From the NCBI GenBank assembly GCA_020740775.1, contig JAHEWK010000032.1, forward strand, positions 310,001 through 374,000: DNA of 64,000 bases, in the 5' to 3' direction. Positions 21,074 to 30,632 of this stretch are shown here, one piece after another. This DNA is from Ilyonectria destructans (taxonomy: Eukaryota > Ascomycota > Sordariomycetes > Hypocreales > Nectriaceae). Both the position numbers and the translations under genes were made by a program. The notes beneath the pieces are model-generated. The model worked only from the letters and a program-made list of their open reading frames with translations, was not told where the DNA came from and searched no databases. Position 1 is the stretch's first letter. Each line of letters opens with the position of its first letter.

Positions 21074-22556
21074 TCAAGTCAACGGCTCCAACCTGGCCCG
21101 CTTTATTCCATAAGGATCGTATATCCCAGAAACACTCTCACAATCTTCCTCAGACTTGCGTTTCCTTCTTCGACCACGCTCCGGCCCATCGAAAGTAGAA
21201 TTATCAGGAGCATCTTCACCCAAGGGCTGCGAGTCGTCATGATAGGCACTATCCACTTCTGACGCTGCATCGTAGGGTCTTGGTGTGTAGACCTCATTCT
21301 CGTCCTTTGGTCCGTTTCCACCCGCTCTTGGTCTCTTCGATGGGCTCTCACTTCTCGACCTCGCAGCTGTATAAATAGCGCGACACCTTTCTGCGTCTGC
21401 CTCCTCAATCTCTTGCCTTCTTGTGGCATCATTCCACACGAGCAGCCGTCGTCCCTCCCCAGCATCCAGAAAGTATCGGAATACCGACGGCGCGAAGATG
21501 GTCCAAGCGAATCGAGCAAAGAGGCATTCGACTGATAGTGCTGATGGTAGCGTATTCAACCGCCGGTTATGCCACCTCCGTGGTAATTGGCCAGCTGGGG
21601 TGGAGTTGAAAACGTGTCCAACAAGATAGGGTATTGATTGGGCTTTCCGTACATTTACGGGCCCATGACCCTGATTTTCCGTCCTGGACCGTATTGGAAA
21701 CGGCGAATCGGCCTGAGATCCCCGGTTCCTGTCCTGATCCGGTTCGGGACAGCTAGTTAGGTTATCGCAATCGTGATGCCGACTTGCGTCATCTCGTGGC
21801 GGCGACGGCACCCGTTCTTGATCTCGGGCAATTACGGTTTTCGGTACGAATGTAAAATGCCGCTCATCGAACATTCTATGTATGTCGCAGCGAAGGGGGA
21901 GGGAATTTGCCGGGCAATCGATATCATTCGTCGAGAAAAGGGGAGCCCGAACATGCCTGGATGAGTCACGTTAACAAGGCGGCCTGGGACGGCAAAATGA
22001 CCTTGCTTCAGCCGGCTCCTTACTGTTTCATGACGTTTATCCTCCACCAGTGGGACTGTGTCGTAGGCACCAGATGGGCGGATTCTATGGCATCAGCACA
22101 GTCGCTGAGAGAGCAATGTCCGGGTCGGGCCTGCTTCGTCTCTTGTTCCGCGAGCAATTGCTCTTTCAGTTGCATCCAAATAGGTGGTAGATTTTTATGA
22201 GGGAATCGCCAATCCTTGAATCGAGGGATAACGGGGTATTGATCCGTCGACGGGTCAGAAGAGGACGGGAGACAAAAGTAGAAGCTTGGGTCCCGAAGCA
22301 CTCCGTCTGTGGGACGGACCTTTATCTTTCCATGCTTGTCATGAGAGAAGTAGCCATCCCACTGGTTATTGGCGAGGATAGCACACGCCGTGTGCGCCGT
22401 GTCATAATGGACGCCACCATCGTCAAAGGCTTGAAAGGCGATCAGGATATCGAAGTCGGGGTTATAGCTGAAGTTCGAGTATCCAGGATGGAGGATACGA
22501 ATGGTGGGTGGTTCTGTCAAAGAACATGGCACTTTAATCGGATCATGTAATTCCAT
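21074..22556 (-). CDS. HNH_2-type nuclease-fold protein, intact
   Basis: Two exons, 22556-22024 and 21956-21074, with a 67-bp intron (GTAAGG...CATCCAG) joined in phase 2; 471 aa. The HNH site is spread over the join: DAIESAHLVPTTQSHWWRIN (first His), then DIDCPANSLPLRCDIHRMFD (Asn and last His) and the family signature RHFTFVPK. The N-terminal part has ILHPGYSN and FKDWRFPHKNLP. The C-terminal 200 residues are polar and low-complexity with basic clusters (RGRRRKRKS), likely a nuclear signal. Such genes are common, often multicopy, in ascomycetes; role unknown. A decayed paralogue lies at 53619-55119 on the other strand. Confidence 0.82.
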
Positions 22557-22654
22557 GGTCGTTGACTACGTCTTTGTTTACATTTTCGTCAGTCGTTGAC
22601 AGAAATTAACGTTGTCACAGTGATGACTAAGTCGATCCTTGACGGCCGGATTAA

Positions 22655-23291
22655 GGGGCCCAATAGGTGCGCACCTGGGTGCGCATGGAAGTTTTTTTAC
22701 GTTTTCTGTAATAACCTAACAATTTATTTATATTAAATTATAAAAACTTTATATAGGATATATATTGATATAATAAATATACTAATCGTTTTATATTTTG
22801 TATTATTCTTTTTTTTAAAAATTTTATTTTAATTATTCAAACTGGAATGAGGGCATTGGCGCACCCGGGTGCGTGTAACGGGCTGTGCCCGTAGGTGGCC
22901 TCGGGAACCCTCGGCCTTTCGTGGCCCACTTTTTACCTTTAAGCCACCATGACGGGTATATTTATGGATGGACCTCCTCTACTCTCTTTCTCTTCTCCTT
23001 CTTTCCTTAAGTTTGGTATACTCTGTAGAGTGGCCTAGCTAGTTGCAATACACTACCTTGAGACCGTTACAGTGCGCCACTTTGACAAATAATGACTAAG
23101 CGTAAGTTTAAATGGCTTATAACTGTTTAGGCTTTTAATATATAGTAATAAAAGTAAATTATATATATAAACATAATATAATAGGTATGATAGAAATTTT
23201 TCTATAATTTCTAACTAATTTTATTAATTTTGTAGAATTTAAAACGTAAAAAAACTTCCATGCGCACCCAGGTGCGCACCTATTGGGCCCC
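22655..23291. mobile_element. MULE-type MITE with 9-bp duplication, split by a solo LTR
   Basis: Inverted repeats GGGGCCCAATAGGTGCGCAC (continuing through CTGGGTGCGCATGGAAG) at both ends. Perfect 9-bp duplications CCGGATTAA flank it (22646-22654, 23292-23300). The interior is very AT-rich with no coding capacity. A solo LTR (22874-23071) sits inside; without it the element is about 434 bp. Confidence 0.88.
22874..23071 (+). repeat. Solo LTR, 198 bp, copy 2 of 4
   Basis: TGTAACGG...CCGTTACA with 5-bp duplication GTGCG (22869-22873, 23072-23076), nested in the MULE-type MITE. Contains a CCTTTAAGCCACCATGACG stretch and a pyrimidine-rich tract shared with the other copies. Confidence 0.85.
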
Positions 23292-23307
23292 CCGGATTAA
23301 CCCGTAC

Positions 23308-23345
23308 TTACCTCAGGCACTCAGACCCACTCACTAAGCGAATTA
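23308..23345. repeat. Truncated left end of the TTACCTCAGG MITE
   Basis: TTACCTCAGGCACTCAGACC followed by CACTCACTAAGCGAA matches the left end of the element at 11368. It then breaks off into a second TTACCTCAGC start. No right terminal repeat follows. Confidence 0.6.
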
Positions 23346-24055
23346 CCTCAGCAAGCTCAGGCCCGTGCGTCCGACGCCAAGGCGCGCTAGTCCTAATCGG
23401 TAGCAACGTACGCAAAGGGTTAAACTCTCGTCACAGAGCCACACATCACGTGCCGTCGCGTGAGAAACGCACCTGCCCTCAGCGCGAAGAAGGAAACTGC
23501 TCGACAACAAGGGGGAACTTCACGCTTCCTTTCGCCAACAACAACCTCACTCTCATAAGTGGTAATCACCCTCATCCGGTCGCAGTCTCAAAACCCCACG
23601 TTGTCATCCCCATTAGCCCATCATTCGCCTCTTGTTCTTCCTCTTTGCCCAAAGTCACACAACGCACGCCACAGAGCAAAGACAAGACGCACTTCCGTGT
23701 TTCACTCGTCCCGTTTCTTATCGAGATTCCTCGCGACAACCGAGAACAACTCGCACTGGCCCCATCACAGTCCCTGCCAACCCGGCCAACCCGACTACCT
23801 GGCTACGGCAGGGTGACTACGCTTGGTAGTGACTGTTTGGTCATGGGGCTTACTTATCGACGTGCGTGACCATCTTGGCTTGAACAGCACCTCGCCTCGG
23901 TCCTTTTTTTTTGCCATCCACCAGGCGTAGCGGCCACGTCTTGGTACACTGTGCCAGCCGCATTCAGTAATAACCCAAGCCACGGACGTCGGGCTATCTA
24001 TTACCGGGTATAGTTAATTTCTGGCCGTTTTAAATTTTCGTTTCTATCAGCCGCA
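23346..24055. other. 5' flank of the chromodomain gene
   Basis: No gene seen. Pyrimidine-rich, with several short antisense and overlapping frames of no coding character; likely promoter and 5' untranslated sequence of the downstream gene. Confidence 0.4.
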
Positions 24056-27000
24056 ATGAGCAATTCACCCTCTGAGTCCATGGGTATGGATGAACAGAAT
24101 GAAGCGGATTCAGTCACATCAACAATTGAGGAGGAGCCTGACTCCGACCAGGAATGGCTAGTCAACGATGTCCTTGCAGAAGGGGAAGTAGACGGGACGA
24201 CAAAATATCTCATCGATTGGCAAGGCTACCCTCTCTGGGAGGCTTCATGGGAGCCGAAGGAGAACCTCGGCGACGTCATGCTAGCAGATTGGGAAGAGAG
24301 TAAAAAGAAGGAGGGCCATCAGCGCAAATCAAAGCAGAGCATCACCGCTTGGAGAGAGGCCGTTGTTGCCAGGCTCTACGGCAAAATGGAGCGCCACGAG
24401 AAACGAAATCTCAAGCGTGCGGAACGAGGCCTCGAGCTGTCTGTGTACGAGAAGTCTCTTGAAGATTATCTGGCGGACCTTGAAAGGGACCCCAAGGGGG
24501 AAGAAGAGATTGAAGATCAAAAGGTCGCCTCTACACCGAACACCAAGAATCCACCACCCAGCCGGCGCGGGTCTTTGGAGAACCCTTCTCAGCGTCAACT
24601 TACGGCCTTGGATGGCCAAGCGCCCAAAAAGACCCCAACGAAATCGCCGAATCGTGGGGTTTCCGACCCGGACTCAACCAGGCGATTCTCTGGCACCGCT
24701 GCAGGTGTTCGTGAAGCACCTTCCAAGCCGGTGGTAAAGTCAACACTCAGGTCCAAGCTGGGCCCTTACAAAGCAAAGGAGCCGCCAAAGGAGCTTGAAG
24801 CAAATCGCCCCCAGCCGGTTATTCGTGAGACATCAAGCGGCAATAACAATGTTTTCGCGGGTGGCAAAGTAAGAAAGAAAAGGCCTACCCTCCTCGATGC
24901 TGCCGTGGATCCAAGCAAGAAACCACAGCTCCTGAATTCTCACCTTACGAGAAAGCTTGAAAAAGGATTCCGCGATAAGGAAGGAACCACGGCCCCCCCA
25001 AAGCCACCGTCCAGCGTCTTCAACCTCAATCCTGCGGAAAGGGAACTACTTAGTGAGAAGGCGGCATCAAGGCTTGATCCAATCACTAGCAGCACTCCGG
25101 AAGAAATGCAGATCCAAGATGCACAACAACCTGATTCCGATGGCCGCACGGTGGGGGAGTCAGAGAAAGTTTCTTCAGCGGGCGTGAAGAAAAAGAAGAA
25201 GTCGGTGCGTTGGGGTGACGAGCCGGAGGTCCAACCACCAGCAGAACCGGAACCTGAAGCAAGTCTTTTCATCAATGATCCATTTCCTGAATCTTACGCT
25301 GCTGGTTTTCAGGTTGAACAGGACACCATTCAGCCCAAAGAAGAAATCAGCGAGCAGTCTCCGGCGCTCTCAAGTCTACCGCCGCCGCCCGCCGCCACAA
25401 CCCTCTCACCCCATGGCAATGATGACGTGTGCCTAGACACTCCAAATGTAACTAGAAACGCGAGATTCGGCCCCAATGCTACGGTTTCTATCCCGCTTTC
25501 ATTCCACGGGACTCCCGAAGAAAATATGCAACATTGGCTGTCTATGCTAGAAGGCTCAGAAACGTTGGTCTTCACACATGCCTGCACGGGTAGAGACTTT
25601 TGGAGCCAAGCTGCTTCAAGACCGCTATTCAGGGGTATCGTGACTAGCTGCGACAATGCCGCCAGTCTCACAGACATCTCAGAACGGCTCAAGGTTGGGT
25701 CCTTCGGTATACTCTGCCACTTGGGTGAGCTTTGCATCCTACTGCATCCTTCAAAGTGTGAGGATTGGGAATTGCCAACCCAATCCGATAGCATAAGCTC
25801 CTTGAAATTCATCATCTTTGAGGCTCCTACGTTCTTGGAAGCTTCTTCCCTTGCCCCTATCTCATTATCCCTTGATCATGGTGGTGAAGACCTACCTCCG
25901 GGCATGCGGCCAGCCCTCTTCCAGCGGGTTTTCGGTTTCGAATATAGCCGACTTCTCCCTGCAAGGCTGCAGAACACCACCACCAAACACCCCTTCTTCC
26001 TCGCCTTCCCACGATCTGCTGCTCCTACGAGCCTGCTCCTCTCCCGCTGGCTCCGGGCCTGTAATGGGGACTGCAAAATTCATAGCAGTCTTTACCCTGG
26101 TCAATGGTCTCATTTTATGAGCCTAGATGGGGGGGTTGTTATCATTGATGAAGACGCAGCATATTCTATTCGGTTATTTCCTGGGCTCAACAACCTCCTC
26201 AATTCAAAATCAGACAGGTTTATGTTTTGGATTTTCTCAAAATCTTTGAGAACACCGACACTTGTACCTCATGGGTCAAATTCATTTGCTGAACTCGGGG
26301 CTATCCGTCTCCAGCCAGTTCTTGAGTTTGGAACCGCGATCTTGGTGACGCCCAGCTTCCTTGTTTCTCAGCCTCAACAAGCTTGCGTGCTCCTGAAGTG
26401 GCTTTGGCAGAGCAGCAGCAAAGGCAATATCGACCGTTACCAGCGAGCTCGACTTGTGATGTGTGCTGGGATTGCTGACTGGCTGTATGAGCTAGCGATC
26501 GAAAAGGCCGAGAAGGAACGATCAGACACCTCAGCTAGAGTGCAGAAACACGGGGCCATCAATCATGACGCAGTCGAGGCCATGTTTAAGACGTGGCAAA
26601 TCGTGACAAAGTTTATCAATGAGCCTGAGGATCCGAGCCCGCTGATATTTGCTCCTGAATCTATTAATGGAAATGATGAGCAGAGTTTGGTCAACTGGTT
26701 TGGGTGGTGGTCTGTCATGAACATGAACCAATTCCGAAAGTTCAGCGTCCTCGGGTCGAGCGATTGCGCTCGTGCTCCAGAAAGGCTCTCTCGGCATATT
26801 AAGCGCCCCAAATTTTCACCATCAACAACGGACAACCCAGATGAGATACACATTCAACATGACCACGAAGAACGACTCAAGCATTCCACAGACCGACAAG
26901 GGACGACTGGTCAGTCTGGTCCCGAGCAATTGACTGCACCCCGAATGAGCTTGAGCAACCAATCAAGAGAACTCACGGATTTTCTTGACTCTCTCATTGG

Positions 27001-27976
27001 CAGAGTCGGCAAATGGTGTCCTATCGAGCTCTATAAGTTCCCAGTTTCCTATTGGAACCGTGATATGGCATATCACTTCGGAGATTACCAGTCTCTGTTC
27101 ACGACCTACTATAAATGCTTCAACTGGCTTACGCCCTTTGAGGAAGGTACTTTCCCACAGCGCAACACCATGGCGGCATTGTTCTACACAATTGAAGGGC
27201 CATGGGATCAAGCCCTATATCCTCAAGGCAGCATGCCAACTCGCCGCCCCTGGTTTGTAGTGCACCGGCCTGTGAACGTCCACAAGAAACCCTGGCGCGA
27301 GTCCGAGTTGCTCATATGGGATCCAACACCAAACGAGAAGTTCATCCGCAACGAAGTGTACGAGAGCGATCTCATCGAGGCGCAGCGCGAAATGATTCAG
27401 TTCTATGACGAGCAGAATGCAATCAAAAACCCAAATCAACCCATAATGAAAGTATGGATTGCAGGATTCAACATCCCGTCGAATGAATTGACCGCCGACC
27501 CGATGGATGTGACCCTTTCTTACTTGGAGAGGTTCGCTCAAGATACCAGGTTCTGGCTACCTGCTCCAGACACTGCACTGCCGATGAGGGGCTGGAAGAT
27601 GGTCAAGCCCGGAACTGCGCCTGTGACGCCAACCCCTCGGTCACCATCGCCGGATCACATGGACATTGATGAACCAGATAAACCAGATGAACCGGAGCAA
27701 GAGGATGGGCGGAAGATGACGACCGTCTTCCACCCGCCGCGAGGACTCAACCCGCTGGGCTCGACGAAATGCCAGAACCGGCTGTATCAACACACAACGG
27801 AGTCCCTTCGGAGAGTGCGGGACAGTGCTGAGTATCACATGCAATACAACTTCCGACCGACGACAGCCTGGTATCGGGAGCAACAGGCAGAACACAGAGG
27901 TTTCGAACACGTTACCGTCGTGGCTTGGCAGGTCCTCTTTAGGCGCTACAACTTACCAAACCCCGAGGCGGAGTGA
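24056..27976 (+). CDS. Large chromodomain protein, 1306 aa
   Basis: A single uninterrupted frame. Residues about 36-80 form a chromodomain: LVNDVLAEGEVDGTTKYLID, then WQGYPLWEASWEPKENL, with the aromatic positions expected for a methyl-lysine cage. Residues about 80-450 are a basic, polar linker with many KR clusters. The middle and C-terminal portion (about 480-1250) looks folded but is unfamiliar to me, for example MQHWLSMLEGSETLVFTHAC and a C-terminal block WFVVHRPVNVHKKPWRESEL then LIWDPTP. No integrase or reverse transcriptase is attached, so it is not the tail of a chromovirus. Probably a host heterochromatin reader; a Chp1-like role is possible but unsupported. Apparently intact. Confidence 0.85.
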   Translation: MSNSPSESMGMDEQNEADSVTSTIEEEPDSDQEWLVNDVLAEGEVDGTTKYLIDWQGYPLWEASWEPKENLGDVMLADWEESKKKEGHQRKSKQSITAWREAVVARLYGKMERHEKRNLKRAERGLELSVYEKSLEDYLADLERDPKGEEEIEDQKVASTPNTKNPPPSRRGSLENPSQRQLTALDGQAPKKTPTKSPNRGVSDPDSTRRFSGTAAGVREAPSKPVVKSTLRSKLGPYKAKEPPKELEANRPQPVIRETSSGNNNVFAGGKVRKKRPTLLDAAVDPSKKPQLLNSHLTRKLEKGFRDKEGTTAPPKPPSSVFNLNPAERELLSEKAASRLDPITSSTPEEMQIQDAQQPDSDGRTVGESEKVSSAGVKKKKKSVRWGDEPEVQPPAEPEPEASLFINDPFPESYAAGFQVEQDTIQPKEEISEQSPALSSLPPPPAATTLSPHGNDDVCLDTPNVTRNARFGPNATVSIPLSFHGTPEENMQHWLSMLEGSETLVFTHACTGRDFWSQAASRPLFRGIVTSCDNAASLTDISERLKVGSFGILCHLGELCILLHPSKCEDWELPTQSDSISSLKFIIFEAPTFLEASSLAPISLSLDHGGEDLPPGMRPALFQRVFGFEYSRLLPARLQNTTTKHPFFLAFPRSAAPTSLLLSRWLRACNGDCKIHSSLYPGQWSHFMSLDGGVVIIDEDAAYSIRLFPGLNNLLNSKSDRFMFWIFSKSLRTPTLVPHGSNSFAELGAIRLQPVLEFGTAILVTPSFLVSQPQQACVLLKWLWQSSSKGNIDRYQRARLVMCAGIADWLYELAIEKAEKERSDTSARVQKHGAINHDAVEAMFKTWQIVTKFINEPEDPSPLIFAPESINGNDEQSLVNWFGWWSVMNMNQFRKFSVLGSSDCARAPERLSRHIKRPKFSPSTTDNPDEIHIQHDHEERLKHSTDRQGTTGQSGPEQLTAPRMSLSNQSRELTDFLDSLIGRVGKWCPIELYKFPVSYWNRDMAYHFGDYQSLFTTYYKCFNWLTPFEEGTFPQRNTMAALFYTIEGPWDQALYPQGSMPTRRPWFVVHRPVNVHKKPWRESELLIWDPTPNEKFIRNEVYESDLIEAQREMIQFYDEQNAIKNPNQPIMKVWIAGFNIPSNELTADPMDVTLSYLERFAQDTRFWLPAPDTALPMRGWKMVKPGTAPVTPTPRSPSPDHMDIDEPDKPDEPEQEDGRKMTTVFHPPRGLNPLGSTKCQNRLYQHTTESLRRVRDSAEYHMQYNFRPTTAWYREQQAEHRGFEHVTVVAWQVLFRRYNLPNPEAE

Positions 27977-28168
27977 TATGGAGCAGGTTAGGAAAGAGAA
28001 GCTTGTCAGGATGTGTCTGGTTTAGGTGTCTGTCATTTTCACACTTGAGTGTAGATGAAGGGTATATTGTGCATAGTACAAAGAGTGCCCAGAATAGTTG
28101 TACAAATAAATCTCCCGGTCCTACGTGACCAAGGAGCGTGTATATCCAGTCCCCATACCATCCCTCGT

Positions 28169-28622
28169 TCACCTTGCGGTCGGAGGGAAAGTCCGGGTGC
28201 TCAGAAGCACGCCCTTCACTCGTCGAATGTTATCTCTGACCTTGCGGATCTCGTCTTCGGGTTCAGGCTTGCGTGACCGGCTGTACAGGTCATAGGTGCT
28301 GGCTGATGGACCCGTGTACGTCAAGGAGTCGAGGTCATCGCGGAGGACGGCAACCAGCGTCTTGATACCATCCATGCCCTCGCTTTCGGACCGGAACTCA
28401 TCCTTCAGACCCGACAACGTCTTGGTTAGTCCAGCAAGCCGGTCGGCCTGCTTCTTTGTAGTTGACTCGCCACCGCCATCCTTATTCTTAGCCATCGTCA
28501 TGGTACTCAGGGGTGGTGACGTCTGAGTGCCCATGTCGCGGTGGAACATCTCTGTGGGATCCTCGGCCTCACTCTCGTCATCAGTGTGTCCAACAACCAA
28601 GTTACTTGACTTGGTTGGTTGG
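28169..28622 (-). pseudogene. C-terminal part of a Pex14/Pex33-like peroxin gene
   Basis: Reads APSQPTKSSNLVVGHTDDES, then a predicted coiled coil (LAGLTKTLSGLKDEFRSESE) and a conserved-looking tail DEIRKVRDNIRRVKGVLLST. The tail resembles the C-terminus of fungal Pex14-type docking peroxins. The apparent ATG is contributed by the end of the adjoining MULE-type element, so the real 5' part has been separated. A matching upstream fragment is at 30262-30443. Assignment from memory of the family, moderate at best. Confidence 0.45.
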
Positions 28623-28631
28623 GATGGCGCC

Positions 28632-29383
28632 ATCTAGGCGCACAGGTCCGTACAGTCACAGGCCCGTACACTGAGTCAGCAACACCCACTGTAATATTTC
28701 TGCTTCACCACTGACCGCCTGTAACCCCTCCATCACAACTATCATCACTGCAATCAACAAAATGGATTCCAATCCAGCTTCTTTCCCTCATGATAGTCTT
28801 CCTCCTCAGAGGTGGTACGTATCGCAAGAAGATTTATTTATAGATATTAGTATATGGGCGGCAACTAGAGGTTTTACATTCATCACACGAAGGTCGACTA
28901 TTGGCAAGTCTGGTCGACCTACAGTTACATACTCATGCAATCAGTTCCGTTCTGGCTGCCAATTTTCAATACTAGCAAAGGAAGAATGGAGCAACGATTG
29001 GCTTCTTAAACACCGGACTGAAGCCCGATTTTCTCAACACAATCACGAGCTATATCAACATAAATCGAGTCAAGGGGAGCCTCAAGACACGCCTCAAGAC
29101 GAGCCTCAAGATACGCCTCAAGACGAACCTCAAGATACACCTCAAGACGAGCTTCAAGACACGCTTCAAGACGAGCCTTTAGGGGCAAAGAGACTACCTA
29201 CATGTAGCAAGTGTCATATAAAGGGCCACAGAAGAGGTGCAAAATGTTGCCCGTTTAAAAACAAAAACAGCCCTTGATAGTTGTGATGGAGGGGTTACAG
29301 GCGGTCAGTGGTGAAGCAGAAATATTACAGTGGGTGTTGCTGACTCAGTGTACGGGCCTGTGACTGTACGGACCTGTGCGCCT
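28632..29383 (+). mobile_element. MULE-type non-autonomous element with about 109-bp inverted repeats
   Basis: Long inverted repeats (about 28635-28743 and 29275-29383) start TAGGCGCACAGGTCCGTACA. Direct copies of the 9-mer GATGGCGCC lie at 28623-28631 and 29384-29392, consistent with a 9-bp duplication. It carries a single short gene with a FAR1-like domain and no catalytic core. It lies inside the broken peroxin-like gene. Confidence 0.8.
28762..29277 (+). CDS. FAR1-like / zinc-knuckle protein without transposase core
   Basis: 171 aa. The start MDSNPASFPHDSLPPQRWYV parallels MNPIEGPRRFPDDALPPERD of the full MULE transposase. It is followed by a FAR1-like region (AATRGFTFITRRS, YSCNQFRSGCQFSI, HNHELY). 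Then, instead of the DDE core, come four 24-bp tandem units encoding EPQDTPQD-type repeats, and a zinc knuckle CSKCHIKGHRRGAKCCP. So the two DNA/RNA-binding ends of a MULE transposase are joined by a repeat linker. It might bind the element's ends and compete with, or help, a full transposase. Frame intact. Structure sure, role inferred. Confidence 0.8.
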   Translation: MDSNPASFPHDSLPPQRWYVSQEDLFIDISIWAATRGFTFITRRSTIGKSGRPTVTYSCNQFRSGCQFSILAKEEWSNDWLLKHRTEARFSQHNHELYQHKSSQGEPQDTPQDEPQDTPQDEPQDTPQDELQDTLQDEPLGAKRLPTCSKCHIKGHRRGAKCCPFKNKNSP

Positions 29384-29665
29384 AGATGGCGCCGTAAAGT
29401 AAAGATGGTCTTCAACCAAGCAAAGCAAGACCCTTTCGCTTACTCGGAGTTACTTGAGGTTACTCGACTAGGTTGCCGTATTAGGCAAGTCTCCTAAAAC
29501 GCCTGCTTTTGATTGGGCGAACGGCAAGACCAGCACACCCTGATTGGCTGCTATCTTTCAGTTCTTCGCTCGCAAAAACTTGCAGCAAACCATGAGCCTA
29601 CAGGGCGGAAAAGCATCAATCAATCAATCAACCATTATTCTAATCACACAAACACCGAGCAAAAT

Positions 29666-30016
29666 ATGTCTTCGCATCCATTCTTTTAGCCCCATGGAAG
29701 ACTTGGAAAGACCCCCCCTCCTAGGGCACCCTCTCAGTCACCCAATTCCGCCCAGTCGAGCGCTCCTAGCGCCGCCTCAACCCCGGCCAACGTGTCCAAT
29801 GATGGGCCTTCTCCTTCAACGCTTTCTCATGAAAGAGAGATGCCGAAGGCCGCTCAGTGCCCTTTCCCTATCGACTGGGACAATATCCGCTATGATAGGA
29901 AGCCAATGCCATCCATTCGATATCGCCAGCCCCATAAGCGCGCCATTAACTCCAAGTCCCAGCCTTCAGCAATCTACAGGCATGGCGCTCAGTTCGGACA
30001 CTGTAGTAGCGATTGA
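29666..30016 (+). pseudogene. Unidentified decayed coding remnant
   Basis: A frame from ATG 29666 with TAG at codon 8 (29687-29689) continues open to 30016: PHGRLGKTPPPRAPSQSPNS, then PSPSTLSHEREMPKAAQCPF and IDWDNIRYDRKPMPSIRYR. Looks like the disordered N-terminal part of a transposon or gene product. Not recognised. Confidence 0.3.
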
Positions 30017-30206
30017 ATGCCAGAAGCACTTGCTTCGAAGCGGCATGTTATCGTAAATCTACTACCAGGGTGAAGTTGGGGAGAGAGAAAAAAAAAGAGG
30101 GGGGGGAATATATATATAAAACTAGACACTAGTCAGTCGAGCAATGTCAACCAACCAAGTAAAGCAAGGACCTCCCATCAAGTAAACCAAGTCAAGCAGA
30201 GGGGTG

Positions 30207-30258
30207 CCATCAACCAAGCAAAGCAAAGGGTCTAATTTTTGCTTTACTTGGTTGATGG
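30207..30258. repeat. 52-bp hairpin with related direct repeats
   Basis: CCATCAACCAAGCAAAGCAA and its near-inverse TTGCTTTACTTGGTTGATGG are separated by about 12 bp. Related AACCAAGTAAAGCAAG motifs occur at about 29413 and 30150, suggesting a small decayed foldback element spanning about 29410-30258. Confidence 0.5.
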
Positions 30259-30261
30259 ACA

Positions 30262-30443
30262 CACTGCTCGTCATCGCCCGCGGCAGAGGTACCGGTGGCC
30301 TGTTTCTTAACAGGCGGCACTTCGGAAACGGTCTTCTCGAGTTTGGAGACGAGGGCGTCGAGGTTGCGGACGGTGGTCTCGTGGAATTCGGCGCGGGCTT
30401 CCGTCTGGGCGTCGACCATGGGGCCCAGGACCAGCGCTCGCAA
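30262..30443 (-). pseudogene. Internal fragment of the Pex14-like peroxin gene
   Basis: Reads ALVLGPMVDAQTEARAEFHE, then TTVRNLDALVSKLEKTVSEV and PPVKKQATGTSAAGDDEQ. Such a coiled-coil region precedes the C-terminal tail in Pex14-type peroxins. Cut on one side by the hairpin element (30207) and on the other by the AGTCCAGAC cluster (30450). Same strand as the fragment at 28169-28622, so likely one gene broken by insertions. Confidence 0.42.
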
Positions 30444-30449
30444 TAGTCC

Positions 30450-30632
30450 AGACCATTAAGCGGACTATTAGTCCAGACTATTAGTCTAGTCTGTATGTCT
30501 CGGGACAGACCGATAGTCCAGTCTGACTCGTCCAGACTGAGCAGTGGTCCCAGTCTGAGAATTCCAGACTGACCAGTGGTCCTTGTCTGAGAATTCCAGA
30601 CTAATAGTCAGACTATTAGTCTGACTGTAGGG
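30450..30632. repeat. Cluster of inverted AGTCCAGAC / GTCTGACT motifs
   Basis: About 180 bp with a dozen variants of AGTCCAGACTATTAGTCT in both orientations, capable of several alternative hairpins. May be the fused ends of a decayed hAT-type MITE; similar TAGTCCAAAC and CCAGACTAAAC motifs occur near the hAT remnant at 58.7-58.8 kb. Confidence 0.55.

Noticed and set aside
22680..23250. AT-rich block as RIP-degraded coding sequence
   Set aside because: It is the low-complexity core of a MITE bounded by GC-rich inverted repeats and a 9-bp duplication; no coding trace in any frame.
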